From: Nitrincola lacisaponensis
Lineage (GTDB): Bacteria; Pseudomonadota; Gammaproteobacteria; Pseudomonadales; Balneatricaceae
Assembly: GCF_000691225.1 (NCBI RefSeq)
Contig: NZ_JMSZ01000032.1
Location: 248,001 to 312,000, forward strand
DNA length: 64,000 bases
Direction of reading: 5' to 3'
The translations under genes and the position numbers were made by a program. Positions within the stretch are counted from its first letter, which is position 1, and each line of letters starts with the position of its first letter. The notes below the pieces were generated by a model. The model was given only the letters and a program-made list of their open reading frames with translations, was not told the origin of the DNA and did not search any database. Below are positions 1 to 8,641 of this stretch, one piece after another.

Positions 1-406
1 CATCCGTACCGCTGAGCACTGTTTCGGTCAGTAAAATACGGGTTTGGGGCTGCTCTTCAGCAAACTGGTTTAACACATGCAGTATCAGTGACTCGGGAAA
101 GATACTGTCGACGGCCAGGCGTATCTCGGCTTCCCAGCCTTGGGCAAAGTGTGTTGCCAGTGCTTCAATCTGCTGGGCGTGTTCAGTGAGTTGACGGGCA
201 TGTCTCAGCAGGCCTTCACCTGCCTCGGTCAGGCGTGCACGTCGTCCTTCCAGGCGGAAGAGGGTAGTGCCCAGGCTGTGTTCCAGCCGGTTAATTGCAT
301 AGCTGATTGATGACTGGCTTTTGTTCAGTACTTCTGCCGCTTGAGCGTATCCGCCTGCATCCACAACGCTGATAAAGGCTTGCCATTGATCCAGGGTTAC
401 TTGCAT
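1..406 (-). CDS. LysR-family transcriptional regulator (N-terminal part, cut by window edge)
   Basis: About 135 N-terminal residues are visible, starting MQVTLDQWQAFISVVDAGGY; the rest lies beyond the left edge. Residues about 17-36 form the LysR winged helix-turn-helix (AQAAEVLNKSQSSISYAINRLE), followed by the usual linker helix and the start of the effector-binding domain. It is divergent from azoR across about 110 bases that carry short direct repeats, the normal arrangement for a LysR regulator and its target. The likely role, inferred from context, is control of azoR and perhaps the pirin gene in response to a redox-active or electrophilic compound. The effector cannot be told from sequence. 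Confidence 0.9.
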   Translation of the reverse strand, partial: MQVTLDQWQAFISVVDAGGYAQAAEVLNKSQSSISYAINRLEHSLGTTLFRLEGRRARLTEAGEGLLRHARQLTEHAQQIEALATHFAQGWEAEIRLAVDSIFPESLILHVLNQFAEEQPQTRILLTETVLSGTD

Positions 407-416
407 TTTTATTATC

Positions 417-473
417 CAATTATTCGATCAAATTAAGTCAATTATTGCTGTGTATTATCGATTTATCAAATTA
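417..473. promoter_or_regulatory. Candidate LysR operator region between lysR-type gene and azoR
   Basis: The AT-rich divergent interval has two direct repeats: CAATTATT at 417-424 and 439-446 (22 bases apart, about two helical turns) and ATCAAATTA at 427-435 and 465-473. Repeats on one helical face in a lysR/target interval fit LysR tetramer binding. No clear -35/-10 pair was assigned. Confidence 0.35.
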
Positions 474-515
474 CATAATATGCAACATCATCTACTCAAA
501 GAGAGGAATACTGAA

Positions 516-1115
516 ATGAAAACCTTACTTCATGTAAAAAGCAGTGTATTTGGTGACCAGGGGCAGTCTGCACAGTTGGCTGAGCGTTTGATCAAGCGCT
601 GGCTGGCAGATAATGCTGATGGTCAGGTTGTGGTGCGTGATCTGGTCGCGAGCCCCATTCCACATTTTGATGCAGGCAGTATTGCGGCATTGTCGACTCC
701 AGCTGAACAGCGGACTCCGGAACAGCAGGCTGCTGTTGAGTTGTCAGATACGCTGATAGCTGAACTGCAGCAGGCTGATGCAGTGGTACTGGGTGCCCCG
801 ATGTACAACTTTGCGGTACCCAGTCAGCTGAAAGCCTGGTTTGATCAGGTCGCCCGAAATGGCGTGACCTTCCGCTATACTGAACAGGGGCCTGAAGGGT
901 TGCTGCAGGACAAACCGGTGTATGTGCTGGCGACTCGGGGTGGTTTGTATCGGGATGTTGGGCTGGATTTCCAGGTGCCCTGGATCAAGTTGATACTGGG
1001 TTTTGTCGGCATTAAGCAGGTTGAAGTGATTTATGCCGAAGGGTTGAATATGTCCGATTCCCAGGCATCACTTGCTCAGGCTCAGTCTGAACTTGATGCG
1101 TTGGCATTGGCGTAA
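516..1115 (+). CDS. azoR: FMN-dependent NADH-azoreductase
   Basis: A 199-residue flavodoxin-fold quinone/azo reductase of the AzoR (AcpD) family. These FMN enzymes reduce quinones and azo compounds by two-electron transfer from NAD(P)H in the cytoplasm. The N-terminal phosphate-binding segment (KSSVFGDQGQSAQL) and the FMN motif PMYNFAVPSQLKAWFDQVAR near residue 95 are both present, as is the TRGG segment near residue 140. The start at 516 was preferred over an upstream in-frame ATG at 450 because it has a GAGAGGA ribosome site at 501-507 and matches the family N-terminus (MKTLLHVKSS). The pirin gene follows 13 bases after the stop, probably co-transcribed; quinone handling plus pirin is a common pairing. 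Confidence 0.93.
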   Translation: MKTLLHVKSSVFGDQGQSAQLAERLIKRWLADNADGQVVVRDLVASPIPHFDAGSIAALSTPAEQRTPEQQAAVELSDTLIAELQQADAVVLGAPMYNFAVPSQLKAWFDQVARNGVTFRYTEQGPEGLLQDKPVYVLATRGGLYRDVGLDFQVPWIKLILGFVGIKQVEVIYAEGLNMSDSQASLAQAQSELDALALA

Positions 1116-1128
1116 GCAGGAGGTCAGT

Positions 1129-1980
1129 ATGGTAACCCGCGAGATTAAGCGTATTATCCCGGCGATTGACAGCCAGGATGGCGCGGGTGTCAGATTGAAG
1201 CGCAGCATAGGTCAGCGTCAGAATGTGCGAATTGATCCCTTTCTGATGCTGGATATGTTTTCGTCCGATAACCCGGATGATTATATTGCCGGCTTTCCAC
1301 CACATCCGCACCGGGGGTTTGAGACAGTCACCTATATGCTCAATGGCAAGATGTTACACCGTGATCATATGGGTAACGAAGGATTGCTCTCCAGTGGTGG
1401 TGTGCAGTGGATGACGGCCGGTCGCGGTGTGATTCATGAAGAACGTCCGCAGCAGGAATCGGGATTGATGCGCGGGTTTCAGCTCTGGGTGAACCTTCCG
1501 GCAGCCGAAAAGATGAAGCCTGCAGCCTATCAGAACATTGAGCCTGAGGCCGTTACTGAAATCAGCGATGAGCAAATGTGTGTGCGTCTGGTGGCGGGGG
1601 AGCTGCACTGGAGAGGTGAGCGCTATCAGGGACCGGTTACTGGTATATCAACACATCCTGTGTTTATGGATGTGACACTGCAACCTGATGCATCCTTGAC
1701 CCTGCCATTGGACAGCCGCTTGCATGGCTTTGTCTATCTGTTTGAAGGTGCCGTCCGGCTGAATGAAACGGCTGTGCCTGCAGAAGCAGCGGTAGAACTG
1801 GCAGAGGGTGATCAAGTCAGCCTGAAAACCGGCGATCAGCCAGCACGGTTTTTGTTGATTGCCGCTGAGCCTCTGAATGAACCAGTGGTCCAGTATGGGC
1901 CTTTTGTAATGAATACGCTGGCAGAGATCGATCAGGCGTTGATGGATTATCGTCAGGGGCGGCTCACGGGTACTGACTGA
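1129..1980 (+). CDS. Pirin family protein
   Basis: A 283-residue two-cupin protein of the pirin family. Bacterial pirins such as YhhW show quercetinase activity and bind a single metal. The metal ligands are visible in the N-terminal cupin: HPHRGFE (two His) and the later VIHEERP (His and Glu). The C-terminal pirin domain (HGFVYLFEGAV) is also present. The start at 1129 has AGGAGGT just upstream; an in-frame ATG at 1072 lies inside azoR and lacks a ribosome site. It forms a likely operon with azoR. The 3' end overlaps the convergent gene at 1953-2669 by 28 bases. Substrate unknown. Confidence 0.9.
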   Translation: MVTREIKRIIPAIDSQDGAGVRLKRSIGQRQNVRIDPFLMLDMFSSDNPDDYIAGFPPHPHRGFETVTYMLNGKMLHRDHMGNEGLLSSGGVQWMTAGRGVIHEERPQQESGLMRGFQLWVNLPAAEKMKPAAYQNIEPEAVTEISDEQMCVRLVAGELHWRGERYQGPVTGISTHPVFMDVTLQPDASLTLPLDSRLHGFVYLFEGAVRLNETAVPAEAAVELAEGDQVSLKTGDQPARFLLIAAEPLNEPVVQYGPFVMNTLAEIDQALMDYRQGRLTGTD

Positions 1981-2669
1981 GCAGAGTCTGAATCCGTATG
2001 CAGTTGTGTTTCCAGTTCCTGAATCAGGGTGTTCAGTCGGCTTAGTTGAGCTTCCAGCTGTTGCTGGTGATTGAGGCGTCTCAGCTGCATGGTTGCGCTG
2101 CGAAACTTGTGGATGGCAACCTGGGGGCCCCGATCATTCAATGCGTGCTGGGCCTCCATAATCAGCAAGTCACAACTGCAGCGCTGATAAGCCACTTTTA
2201 GCTGCACTAACTGTTGCTGTGCGGCCTGGCTGCTCAGCGCATTCTGCTGTTTCAATTCCATAATCAGCTGAGCCGTTTCTCTGACCAGAGAGCGGTTTCG
2301 CTGCGCTGTATTACGATCCTGAAATAGCGTGATCTGGTTGGCAGGAAAACCGGGGGGAGTGAAGGGTTCTTTCTCGCGTTCATCCAGTTTTTGTAAAGCC
2401 TCCTGAATTCCGGGGTTGCGATCCAGGCGTGCAGCGCTGACCCAGAGATTTCTCAGTGCTTGAATTAACAGGCTGCGCAAGGCTTTTGATTGAAACTCAG
2501 CGGGCAGGTTGTCCAGCAGATGTTCAGTGCCGCGGATGCGATTACGGATAGACAGGAGCTGCATTTGGCGCTCACGTCGCTGATTTTCTGCTGACTGTAT
2601 GGCAATGGCGACCATGGCCATAAAAAAGACGCCTGTCAGGATGATGGCAGCGGTTTCAGTTGGAGTCAT
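1953..2669 (-). CDS. Hypothetical single-pass membrane protein with coiled coils
   Basis: I do not recognise the family. The 238-residue product has one N-terminal membrane helix (about residues 7-25, AAIILTGVFFMAMVAIAIQS). A long Gln/Leu/Arg-rich helical cytoplasmic region follows, with predicted coiled-coil stretches near residues 140-225. Two adjacent Cys-x-Cys residues (RCSCDLL) lie near residue 164. Proteins of this shape occur as unnamed hypotheticals in Pseudomonas-like bacteria. It converges on the pirin gene and overlaps its last 28 bases. Length and compact gene spacing support real coding, but no function can be assigned. Confidence 0.7.
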   Translation of the reverse strand: MTPTETAAIILTGVFFMAMVAIAIQSAENQRRERQMQLLSIRNRIRGTEHLLDNLPAEFQSKALRSLLIQALRNLWVSAARLDRNPGIQEALQKLDEREKEPFTPPGFPANQITLFQDRNTAQRNRSLVRETAQLIMELKQQNALSSQAAQQQLVQLKVAYQRCSCDLLIMEAQHALNDRGPQVAIHKFRSATMQLRRLNHQQQLEAQLSRLNTLIQELETQLHTDSDSAQSVPVSRP

Positions 2670-2809
2670 AATTGATTGGGGCTTGCTGTACCACGGGTTT
2701 GTTTAGCTTAATACTAACCCAGTCGTCAGCTTCTCGCACCGTGCCAGGCTTAATCACTTGAAGCAAACAGGTTTTTTTTCGTGTTTTGGATTTTTTTTGG
2801 GATTGGGTG

Positions 2810-2838
2810 TTGACGTAGATAGTTCGTCTACGTATTAT
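2810..2838 (+). promoter_or_regulatory. Sigma-70 promoter of the first tRNA operon
   Basis: TTGACG at 2810-2815 and TATTAT at 2833-2838 are separated by 17 bases. A GC-rich discriminator (GCGCC, 2841-2845) follows, typical of stringently controlled stable-RNA promoters. It lies about 55 bases before the first tRNA-Glu. Confidence 0.8.
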
Positions 2839-2894
2839 TTGCGCCTCTTCTGGAGCACGGCCTGTTTCAGGAGAAGCACGAAAGTGTTGATTGC

Positions 2895-2970
2895 GTCCCA
2901 TTCGTCTAGTGGCCTAGGACACCGCCCTTTCACGGCGGTAACAGGGGTTCGAACCCCCTATGGGACGCCA
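2895..2970 (+). tRNA. tRNA-Glu (anticodon TTC)
   Basis: A 76-nt cloverleaf with encoded CCA. The acceptor is GTCCCAT, the anticodon stem CCGCC/GGCGG encloses loop CTTTCAC with TTC at 2929-2931, and the T-arm carries GGTTCGAACC. Identical to the copies at 3011 and 5943. Confidence 0.98.
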
Positions 2971-3010
2971 CTCTCTTTACAAGCACTTTCAAAACACTGC
3001 AATACGCGAC

Positions 3011-3086
3011 GTCCCATTCGTCTAGTGGCCTAGGACACCGCCCTTTCACGGCGGTAACAGGGGTTCGAACCCCCTATGGGACGCCA
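3011..3086 (+). tRNA. tRNA-Glu (anticodon TTC), second copy
   Basis: Same 76-nt sequence as the preceding tRNA-Glu, 40 bases downstream in the same transcription unit. Anticodon TTC at 3045-3047; CCA encoded. Confidence 0.98.
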
Positions 3087-3104
3087 ATCTTGCAGACGCA
3101 CCAA

Positions 3105-3180
<76 letters not shown>

Positions 3181-3315
3181 GTTTCATGTCTGTTGTACCT
3201 TCTTAATCATATCTTTTGCTTTCCCTGGTTCAGAATTTTTCTGTCATTCCGTCTGTTCTTGATGGTTCCAGCTCTTGTTTTGCTGTTTTTGTGATCTCTA
3301 ATTATTAATTTAATT

Positions 3316-3357
3316 CAATTTAAATTGATTATTCACCATTTTACTTCATGTTATAGT
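3316..3357 (+). promoter_or_regulatory. Candidate metE promoter with 12-base palindrome
   Basis: A perfect palindrome CAATTTAAATTG at 3316-3327 lies upstream of a -10-like TATAGT at 3352-3357. There is no good -35 at the right distance, as expected of an activator-dependent promoter. MetR-type control is an inference; the exact MetR consensus was not found. No SAM riboswitch or T-box structure was recognised in the 225-base leader. Confidence 0.3.
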
Positions 3358-3405
3358 GTCTCTAACATGTCATGCAAGCTAACCCTCCATGAAAAGGAAT
3401 ATTGC

Positions 3406-5733
3406 ATGGCTATTACCCATAATCTTGGTTTTCCGCGTATTGGCGCCAAGCGTGAACTGAAATTTGCACTGGAATCTTACTGGAAAAGCCAGTCTTCCCT
3501 GAATGAACTGAAGGCTGTTGGTGCACAGTTGCGCGAACGTCATTGGCGTGCTCAGTCTGCTTTGAACTGGGCACCTGTAGGGGATTTCTCCTTTTATGAC
3601 CAGGTGCTGGATATGAGCTTTACGCTGGGGCATCTACCGTCACGGGTGAAGCATTTTCAGGGTGACCTGTTGGATAATACTTTCCGTGTGGCGCGCGGAC
3701 GCTCTTCTCTCGAAGCTGAATCCCACAGTGGTTGTTGCGGTGGTGTAGCGGCAGGTGAGATGACCAAATGGTTTGATACCAATTATCACTATATCGTCCC
3801 GGAGTTCAGTGCCGCCACTGAGTTTGCTCTGGATGCTTCACGGTTGCTGGATCAACTGCATGAGGCGCAGCGCCAGGGTGTCAGTGCCAAACCGGTGATT
3901 ATAGGTCCAGTGACTTATCTGGGTATTGGAAAGTCCAAGGATGCTTCTGATCGTCTGGCATTGTTGCCGCGTTTGCTGCCCGTTTATGTTCAGTTGCTGG
4001 AAACCCTTGCAGCCCAAGGTGTGGAGTGGGTGCAGATTGATGAGCCGTTGCTGGTAACCGAGCTTGAGCCAGAATGGCAGGCTGCATTTAAAACCGCTTA
4101 TGCACAGCTGTCGGGTGTTGCGGTGAAGCTGCTGCTGACAACCTATTTTGGTGAACTGCAAGAGAATCTGGTGCTGGTCAGTGAGTTGCCAGTGCAGGGC
4201 GTTCATCTGGACGCTTTGAGTGCGCGTCGTGAAGTGGAACCGCTGGTAAGTCTGCTGCCGCAAGACCGGGTCCTGTCTCTGGGGATCATCAATGGGCGCA
4301 ACATCTGGAAAACTGATCTGAACGCACTGCTGGAATGGCTGGAGCCGCTGCATCAGCGCTTGGGGGATCGCCTGTGGCTGGCACCATCCTGTTCGTTGCT
4401 GCATGTGCCGGTAGACCTGAACAGTGAGCAGGTGCTGGATGCTGAGGTGCGTGACTGGCTGGCCTTTGCGTTACAGAAGCTGGATGAACTTCAATGTGTG
4501 GCCACGGCGCTGAATCAGGGACGTTCAGCGGTCGCTGAGCAGTTGACCGCAAATCAGGCATCCCTGACGGCACGACGCCAGTCGGCCCGGGTACATAATC
4601 CTGTCGTGCAGCAGGCTGTGCGTGAGATATCACCAGAACTGGGCAGACGCCAGAGTAGCTATGCTGTGCGTGCGAAAAAACAGGCCTCCCTGCTGCAATT
4701 GCCTGCTTTTCCGACTACTACGATTGGCTCCTTCCCGCAGACAGCAGCGATACGTCAGACGCGTAAGCAGTACAAGGCCGGTGAGATCAGTGAGGTGAAG
4801 TACACCCAGATCATGCGTGATGAAATTGCCAAATGTGTGGCTGAGCAGGAGGGGTTGCAGCTGGATGTATTGGTGCATGGCGAAGCCGAACGTAACGATA
4901 TGGTGGAGTACTTTGGTGAGCAGTTGGAGGGCTATGTGTTCAGCCAGTTCGGCTGGGTGCAGTCTTATGGTTCGCGTTGTGTCAAACCACCCATTCTGTT
5001 CGGTGATATCAGTCGTCCCAAATCGATGACCGTCAACTGGACTGTGTATGCGCAGTCGCTGACAGACAAACCGATGAAGGGAATGCTGACAGGACCGGTG
5101 ACGATTCTGAACTGGTCGTTTGTCCGGGATGATCAGCCCCGTTCGGTATCCTGTCAGCAGCTGGCGCTGGCGATTCGTGAGGAGGTGCTGGATCTGGAGC
5201 GGGCCGGTGTACGAGTCATTCAGATCGATGAAGCCGCCTTGCGTGAGGGGCTGCCATTACGCCGGTCAAAATGGGCCGAGTACCTGAACTGGGCGGTAGA
5301 GGCTTTCAGGATTACGGCGAATGGCGTTGCCGACGACACGCAGATTCATACACATATGTGCTACTCGGAATTTAATGACATTATTGCATCCATTGCAGAT
5401 ATGGACGCTGACGTGATCACCATCGAAACGTCACGCTCTGATATGGAGTTGCTGGATGCGTTTGATCATTTCAACTACCCCAATGAGATAGGGCCGGGAG
5501 TCTATGATATCCACTCTCCGAACATTCCGTCTCAGGCGCATATGGTTGAGCTGATGCGCAAAGCGGCTGAACGTATTCCGGTGGAGCGTTTATGGGTCAA
5601 TCCTGACTGTGGTTTGAAAACGCGTCAGTGGGATGAGGTGTTGCCAGCACTGGCTAACATGGTCGAGGCTGCGCGCCAGTTACGGGCAGAATATCAATCC
5701 CAAACAGCTGACGCGGTTGCTGCTGCGCATTGA
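3406..5733 (+). CDS. metE: Cobalamin-independent methionine synthase
   Basis: A 775-residue MetE, which transfers methyl from 5-methyltetrahydropteroyl-triglutamate to homocysteine without B12, the last step of methionine synthesis. The N-terminus [16 protein letters not shown] and the second, catalytic barrel starting near [12 protein letters not shown] are characteristic. The zinc ligands are in place: His and Cys in THMCYSEF, Glu in [11 protein letters not shown] and Cys in NPDCGLKTR. The start at 3406 follows an AAAAGGA ribosome site and matches the family N-terminus; upstream in-frame starts are not needed. The gene is flanked on both sides by identical tRNA-Gly and tRNA-Glu genes. Confidence 0.97.
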   Translation: MAITHNLGFPRIGAKRELKFALESYWKSQSSLNELKAVGAQLRERHWRAQSALNWAPVGDFSFYDQVLDMSFTLGHLPSRVKHFQGDLLDNTFRVARGRSSLEAESHSGCCGGVAAGEMTKWFDTNYHYIVPEFSAATEFALDASRLLDQLHEAQRQGVSAKPVIIGPVTYLGIGKSKDASDRLALLPRLLPVYVQLLETLAAQGVEWVQIDEPLLVTELEPEWQAAFKTAYAQLSGVAVKLLLTTYFGELQENLVLVSELPVQGVHLDALSARREVEPLVSLLPQDRVLSLGIINGRNIWKTDLNALLEWLEPLHQRLGDRLWLAPSCSLLHVPVDLNSEQVLDAEVRDWLAFALQKLDELQCVATALNQGRSAVAEQLTANQASLTARRQSARVHNPVVQQAVREISPELGRRQSSYAVRAKKQASLLQLPAFPTTTIGSFPQTAAIRQTRKQYKAGEISEVKYTQIMRDEIAKCVAEQEGLQLDVLVHGEAERNDMVEYFGEQLEGYVFSQFGWVQSYGSRCVKPPILFGDISRPKSMTVNWTVYAQSLTDKPMKGMLTGPVTILNWSFVRDDQPRSVSCQQLALAIREEVLDLERAGVRVIQIDEAALREGLPLRRSKWAEYLNWAVEAFRITANGVADDTQIHTHMCYSEFNDIIASIADMDADVITIETSRSDMELLDAFDHFNYPNEIGPGVYDIHSPNIPSQAHMVELMRKAAERIPVERLWVNPDCGLKTRQWDEVLPALANMVEAARQLRAEYQSQTADAVAAAH

Positions 5734-5800
5734 ATTCAGGGTGAATGCTTGGCTGCCAGGGATGGCAGCACATTACCGGTAATTTTATTACACAAAAGTG

Positions 5801-5828
5801 TTGACGGGCACCGACAAATCCGTAGAAT
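5801..5828 (+). promoter_or_regulatory. Sigma-70 promoter of the second tRNA operon
   Basis: TTGACG at 5801-5806 and TAGAAT at 5823-5828 are 16 bases apart, about 20 bases before the tRNA-Gly at 5849. A small stem-loop (GCTGCC/GGCAGC) lies just upstream near 5752-5769 and may end the metE transcript, although it lacks a T-run. Confidence 0.75.
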
Positions 5829-5848
5829 ACGCACCACTTAAACACGAC

Positions 5849-5924
<76 letters not shown>

Positions 5925-5942
5925 AGTGTTTGATATCCTTAC

Positions 5943-6018
5943 GTCCCATTCGTCTAGTGGCCTAGGACACCGCCCTTTCACGGCGGTAACAGGGGTTCGA
6001 ACCCCCTATGGGACGCCA
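5943..6018 (+). tRNA. tRNA-Glu (anticodon TTC), third copy
   Basis: Identical to the two tRNA-Glu genes upstream of metE; CCA encoded. It ends 25 bases before the convergent MerR gene stop. Confidence 0.98.
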
Positions 6019-6043
6019 TTTTCTTCTGCTATATCTCTCGTAG

Positions 6044-6502
6044 TTAACTTAATCCTTGTTCAAATTCCGATTCTCTGAACCCCGTCTTGTTTGTTGTTTC
6101 CGTGGGCTGAAAAAGCGTCTGAATAATACGGCAATCACGCGTGTGTCCTCCCCGGCATTGATGCACCAACTGGCGTAATTCATCCGCAAGTGCCTGAAGT
6201 GCTTCGATGCGTTGTTCCAGTTGTTCCAGATGGTGACTGGCAATATCGTCCGCAGCCGTACAGTCCGCATCCGGATTATCTGCCAGATTTAATAACGCCT
6301 GAATAGTGTGCAGATCCAGACCCAGTGCACGCCCATGACGAATGAATCCGATACGTTCGACACTGTGCTGATCGTAATAGCGGTATCCCTGAGCACTTCG
6401 CTTTGGCGGCCGAAGCAGTCCCAGTTTCTCATAATGCCGAATACTCTCGACAGAGCAGCCAGTGAGACCGGCAACCTGACCTATGCGCAATATGTCTGAC
6501 AT
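6044..6502 (-). CDS. MerR-family metal-responsive regulator (ZntR/CadR-like)
   Basis: A 152-residue MerR regulator. The N-terminal DNA-binding domain (ILRIGQVAGLTGCSVESIRHYEKLGLL) is followed by the dimerisation helix and a C-terminal metal loop, HQCRGGHTRDC. This resembles the Cys/His-rich loop of ZntR, and a Cys (DADC) sits where ZntR has its inter-subunit Cys. Zinc, cadmium or lead sensing is therefore likely; the metal cannot be fixed by eye. The start at 6502 was chosen because the domain begins there, and upstream Met codons fall inside the operator. It is divergent from the efflux permease gene and probably both represses and activates that promoter. Confidence 0.87.
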   Translation of the reverse strand: MSDILRIGQVAGLTGCSVESIRHYEKLGLLRPPKRSAQGYRYYDQHSVERIGFIRHGRALGLDLHTIQALLNLADNPDADCTAADDIASHHLEQLEQRIEALQALADELRQLVHQCRGGHTRDCRIIQTLFQPTETTNKTGFRESEFEQGLS

Positions 6503-6507
6503 TTTTC

Positions 6508-6538
6508 TTGACCCTGTAATGATTACAGGGTTTAGGCT
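6508..6538 (+). promoter_or_regulatory. MerR-type operator/promoter driving the permease gene
   Basis: TTGACC at 6508-6513 and TAGGCT at 6533-6538 are 19 bases apart, the long spacer typical of MerR-controlled promoters. Between them lies a perfect inverted repeat, CCCTGTAAT-G-ATTACAGGG, at 6512-6530. It faces the permease gene and starts 5 bases from the regulator start codon. Confidence 0.8.
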
Positions 6539-6592
6539 AAAGCCATCGATGCAAAACATCAATCTCAACAAGCGGTAAAAGGCAGGTGCGTG

Positions 6593-7642
6593 ATGGCATG
6601 GCTCTATTCAATTCTCAGTGTTGCGCTGAGCGCGGCACCCTGGTTGTTATTGGGTTTATTGATGGCGGGGCTGATCAAAGCCTTTATTCCTGAAACCCTG
6701 TTACAGCGTTGGCTGGGCGGTCGGGGTTTTGCAAGTATTGGCCGGGCAGCGGTGATCGGTGTGCCTCTGCCGCTGTGTTCCTGCGGGGCAATTCCAACAG
6801 CCTTGGCATTGCATCGCGGTGGTGCAGGGCGCGGACCAACGACCAGCTTTCTGATATCAACACCCAGTGTGGGGATCGACTCCATTTTGCTGACCAGTGT
6901 GCTGCTGGGACCCTTTATGGCAGTGGCCAGGGTGCTGGGTGCGCTGGTAACTGCCATAACTACCGGCTGGCTGGTGTCTCTGACTGAAGCAGGTCGTGAA
7001 ACCAGGGTCGTGGAGCCTTCCGTGCAGCATACAGGTTGTTGCGGTGGATGTAGTGATACCGCTGAACCTGATGCAAAGCATGAGCATGTATCGGCAGAGG
7101 CGTCGGGTCTGGTTGCCGGATTGAAGTATGCTTTTGGCGATTTGCTCGATGATATCAGTCGTTGGCTGGTTGCCGGATTAGTGTTTGCGGGAGTCCTGGT
7201 GACGCTGGTGTCGCCGGAAGCGTTGCGTGGATTTTCGGAAGGCCTGCTACCGTTGGTGCTGATGGCTGTGCTGGGTATTCCGCTTTATATCTGCGCAGCC
7301 GCAGCGACGCCGATTGCAGCAGGTTTACTGGTCAGCGGTATTTCGCCGGGTATGGCGCTGGTTTTCCTGTTGGCTGGTCCGGTGACCAGCCTGGCAACGC
7401 TGGGAATTTTGAAGCGGGAGATGGGTGCTGCCGCACTGGCGGTCTATATCAGTGGAATACTGATCGTGACAGTGTTGCTGGGGCTGCTGTTGAATCAGAT
7501 GGTTCACTGGATGGAGATCGATCTGATGGTACAGGCTGAGCGTATACAGGAGCTGATACCGCTGTGGCTGGAGATTCCGGCACTGGTCGTGTTTTTGCTG
7601 CTGACACTGCGTCCAGTTCGGCACAGACTGTTTGGTTTTTGA
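6593..7642 (+). CDS. Permease, SO_0444/ArsP-like metal efflux family (DUF318)
   Basis: A 349-residue inner-membrane permease with about eight hydrophobic segments. The family signature PLCSCGAIPTALALHRGG is near residue 57, followed by TSFLISTPSVGIDS. A central cytoplasmic loop carries a CCGGCSD cysteine cluster and His-rich KHEHV near residues 145-165, likely metal-binding. Related proteins export arsenicals (ArsP) or copper/zinc (SO_0444 type). Pairing with a ZntR-like regulator across a MerR operator argues for a soft divalent metal. The start could be ATG 6593 or the preceding GTG 6590; ATG was chosen. Confidence 0.85.
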   Translation: MAWLYSILSVALSAAPWLLLGLLMAGLIKAFIPETLLQRWLGGRGFASIGRAAVIGVPLPLCSCGAIPTALALHRGGAGRGPTTSFLISTPSVGIDSILLTSVLLGPFMAVARVLGALVTAITTGWLVSLTEAGRETRVVEPSVQHTGCCGGCSDTAEPDAKHEHVSAEASGLVAGLKYAFGDLLDDISRWLVAGLVFAGVLVTLVSPEALRGFSEGLLPLVLMAVLGIPLYICAAAATPIAAGLLVSGISPGMALVFLLAGPVTSLATLGILKREMGAAALAVYISGILIVTVLLGLLLNQMVHWMEIDLMVQAERIQELIPLWLEIPALVVFLLLTLRPVRHRLFGF

Positions 7643-7705
7643 AAGGGTTGAAAACAGATCGCCTTAGCCGCATATATTCAACCTTACTTCGTTGAAGGAA
7701 ACCTT

Positions 7706-8641
7706 ATGACTCCCGCTTTGAAAATAGAAGGGCTCCGGAAAACCTATCAAAATGGTTTCGAGGCGCTTAAAGGTATTTCGCTTGATGTTCAGGAAGGCGA
7801 CTTCTTTGCCTTGCTGGGGCCTAATGGTGCAGGCAAGTCGACTACCCTGGGTATCGTATCCTCTCTGGTGAACAAAACATCCGGACAGGTCAGTGTCTTT
7901 GGCTATGATCTGGATTCGCAAAAAGCACTTGCCAAAATGCAGCTGGGTGTTGTGCCGCAGGAGTTCAATTTTAATGCGTTTGAGCGGGTGCAGGACATTG
8001 TTGTTACCCAGGCTGGTTACTATGGCATTGGGCGTAAAACTGCACTGCAGCGTTCAGAAAAGTATCTGAAAAAGCTGGGGTTGTGGGAAAAACGAGATGT
8101 TCCGGCACGGATGTTGTCCGGCGGCATGAAACGGCGCCTGATGATTGCCCGTGCACTGGTGCATGAGCCGCGGTTGTTGATACTGGATGAGCCAACAGCG
8201 GGTGTTGATATTGAGCTGCGTCGCTCAATGTGGAGTTTTCTGCGTGAGCTGAATGCAAAGGGTACGACCATCATTCTGACGACTCATTATCTTGAAGAAG
8301 CCGAGTCCTTATGTCGCAATATTGCCATTATTGATCAGGGCAATATTGTCGAAAACACCAGCATCAAGTCATTGTTGCAACGTTTGAATACGGAAACCTT
8401 CATACTCGATCTGTCGGATGATCTGGTTGAGTTGCCCAGTTTGCCTGGCTATTCGGTTCGTCAGGTCGATACCCATACGCTGGAAATCGATGTTGAAAAA
8501 GAGAAAGGGCTGAATCCGGTATTTCTCCAGTTATCCCGGCAGGGGATAGAGGTCCGCAGTATGCGCAACAAGGCTAATCGACTGGAAGAGCTGTTTGTAT
8601 CATTGGTCGAAAAATCGCTGGTGAAGGAGGATGTCGCATGA
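7706..8641 (+). CDS. ABC transporter ATP-binding protein (YadG-like)
   Basis: A 311-residue ABC ATPase, the cytoplasmic motor of a two-gene exporter. Walker A GPNGAGKST is at residues 38-46, followed by a Q-loop (VVPQEF), the signature LSGGMKRRL, Walker B LLILDEPTAGVD and the H-loop TTHYLEEAE. A C-terminal extension of about 80 residues is typical of the YadG/DrrA class. It overlaps the permease gene by 4 bases (ATGA), so the two are translationally coupled. First gene of a five-gene run to 11278. The exported substrate is unknown; E. coli yadG is also uncharacterised in detail. Confidence 0.93.
   Translation: MTPALKIEGLRKTYQNGFEALKGISLDVQEGDFFALLGPNGAGKSTTLGIVSSLVNKTSGQVSVFGYDLDSQKALAKMQLGVVPQEFNFNAFERVQDIVVTQAGYYGIGRKTALQRSEKYLKKLGLWEKRDVPARMLSGGMKRRLMIARALVHEPRLLILDEPTAGVDIELRRSMWSFLRELNAKGTTIILTTHYLEEAESLCRNIAIIDQGNIVENTSIKSLLQRLNTETFILDLSDDLVELPSLPGYSVRQVDTHTLEIDVEKEKGLNPVFLQLSRQGIEVRSMRNKANRLEELFVSLVEKSLVKEDVA

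Noticed and set aside
2656-2901. 81-residue minus-strand ORF before the first tRNA-Glu
   Set aside because: It covers the tRNA promoter, has no recognisable domain and overlaps the start of a better-supported gene.
3181-3405. SAM riboswitch or T-box in the metE leader
   Set aside because: No conserved riboswitch core, T-box sequence or terminator pair was found.
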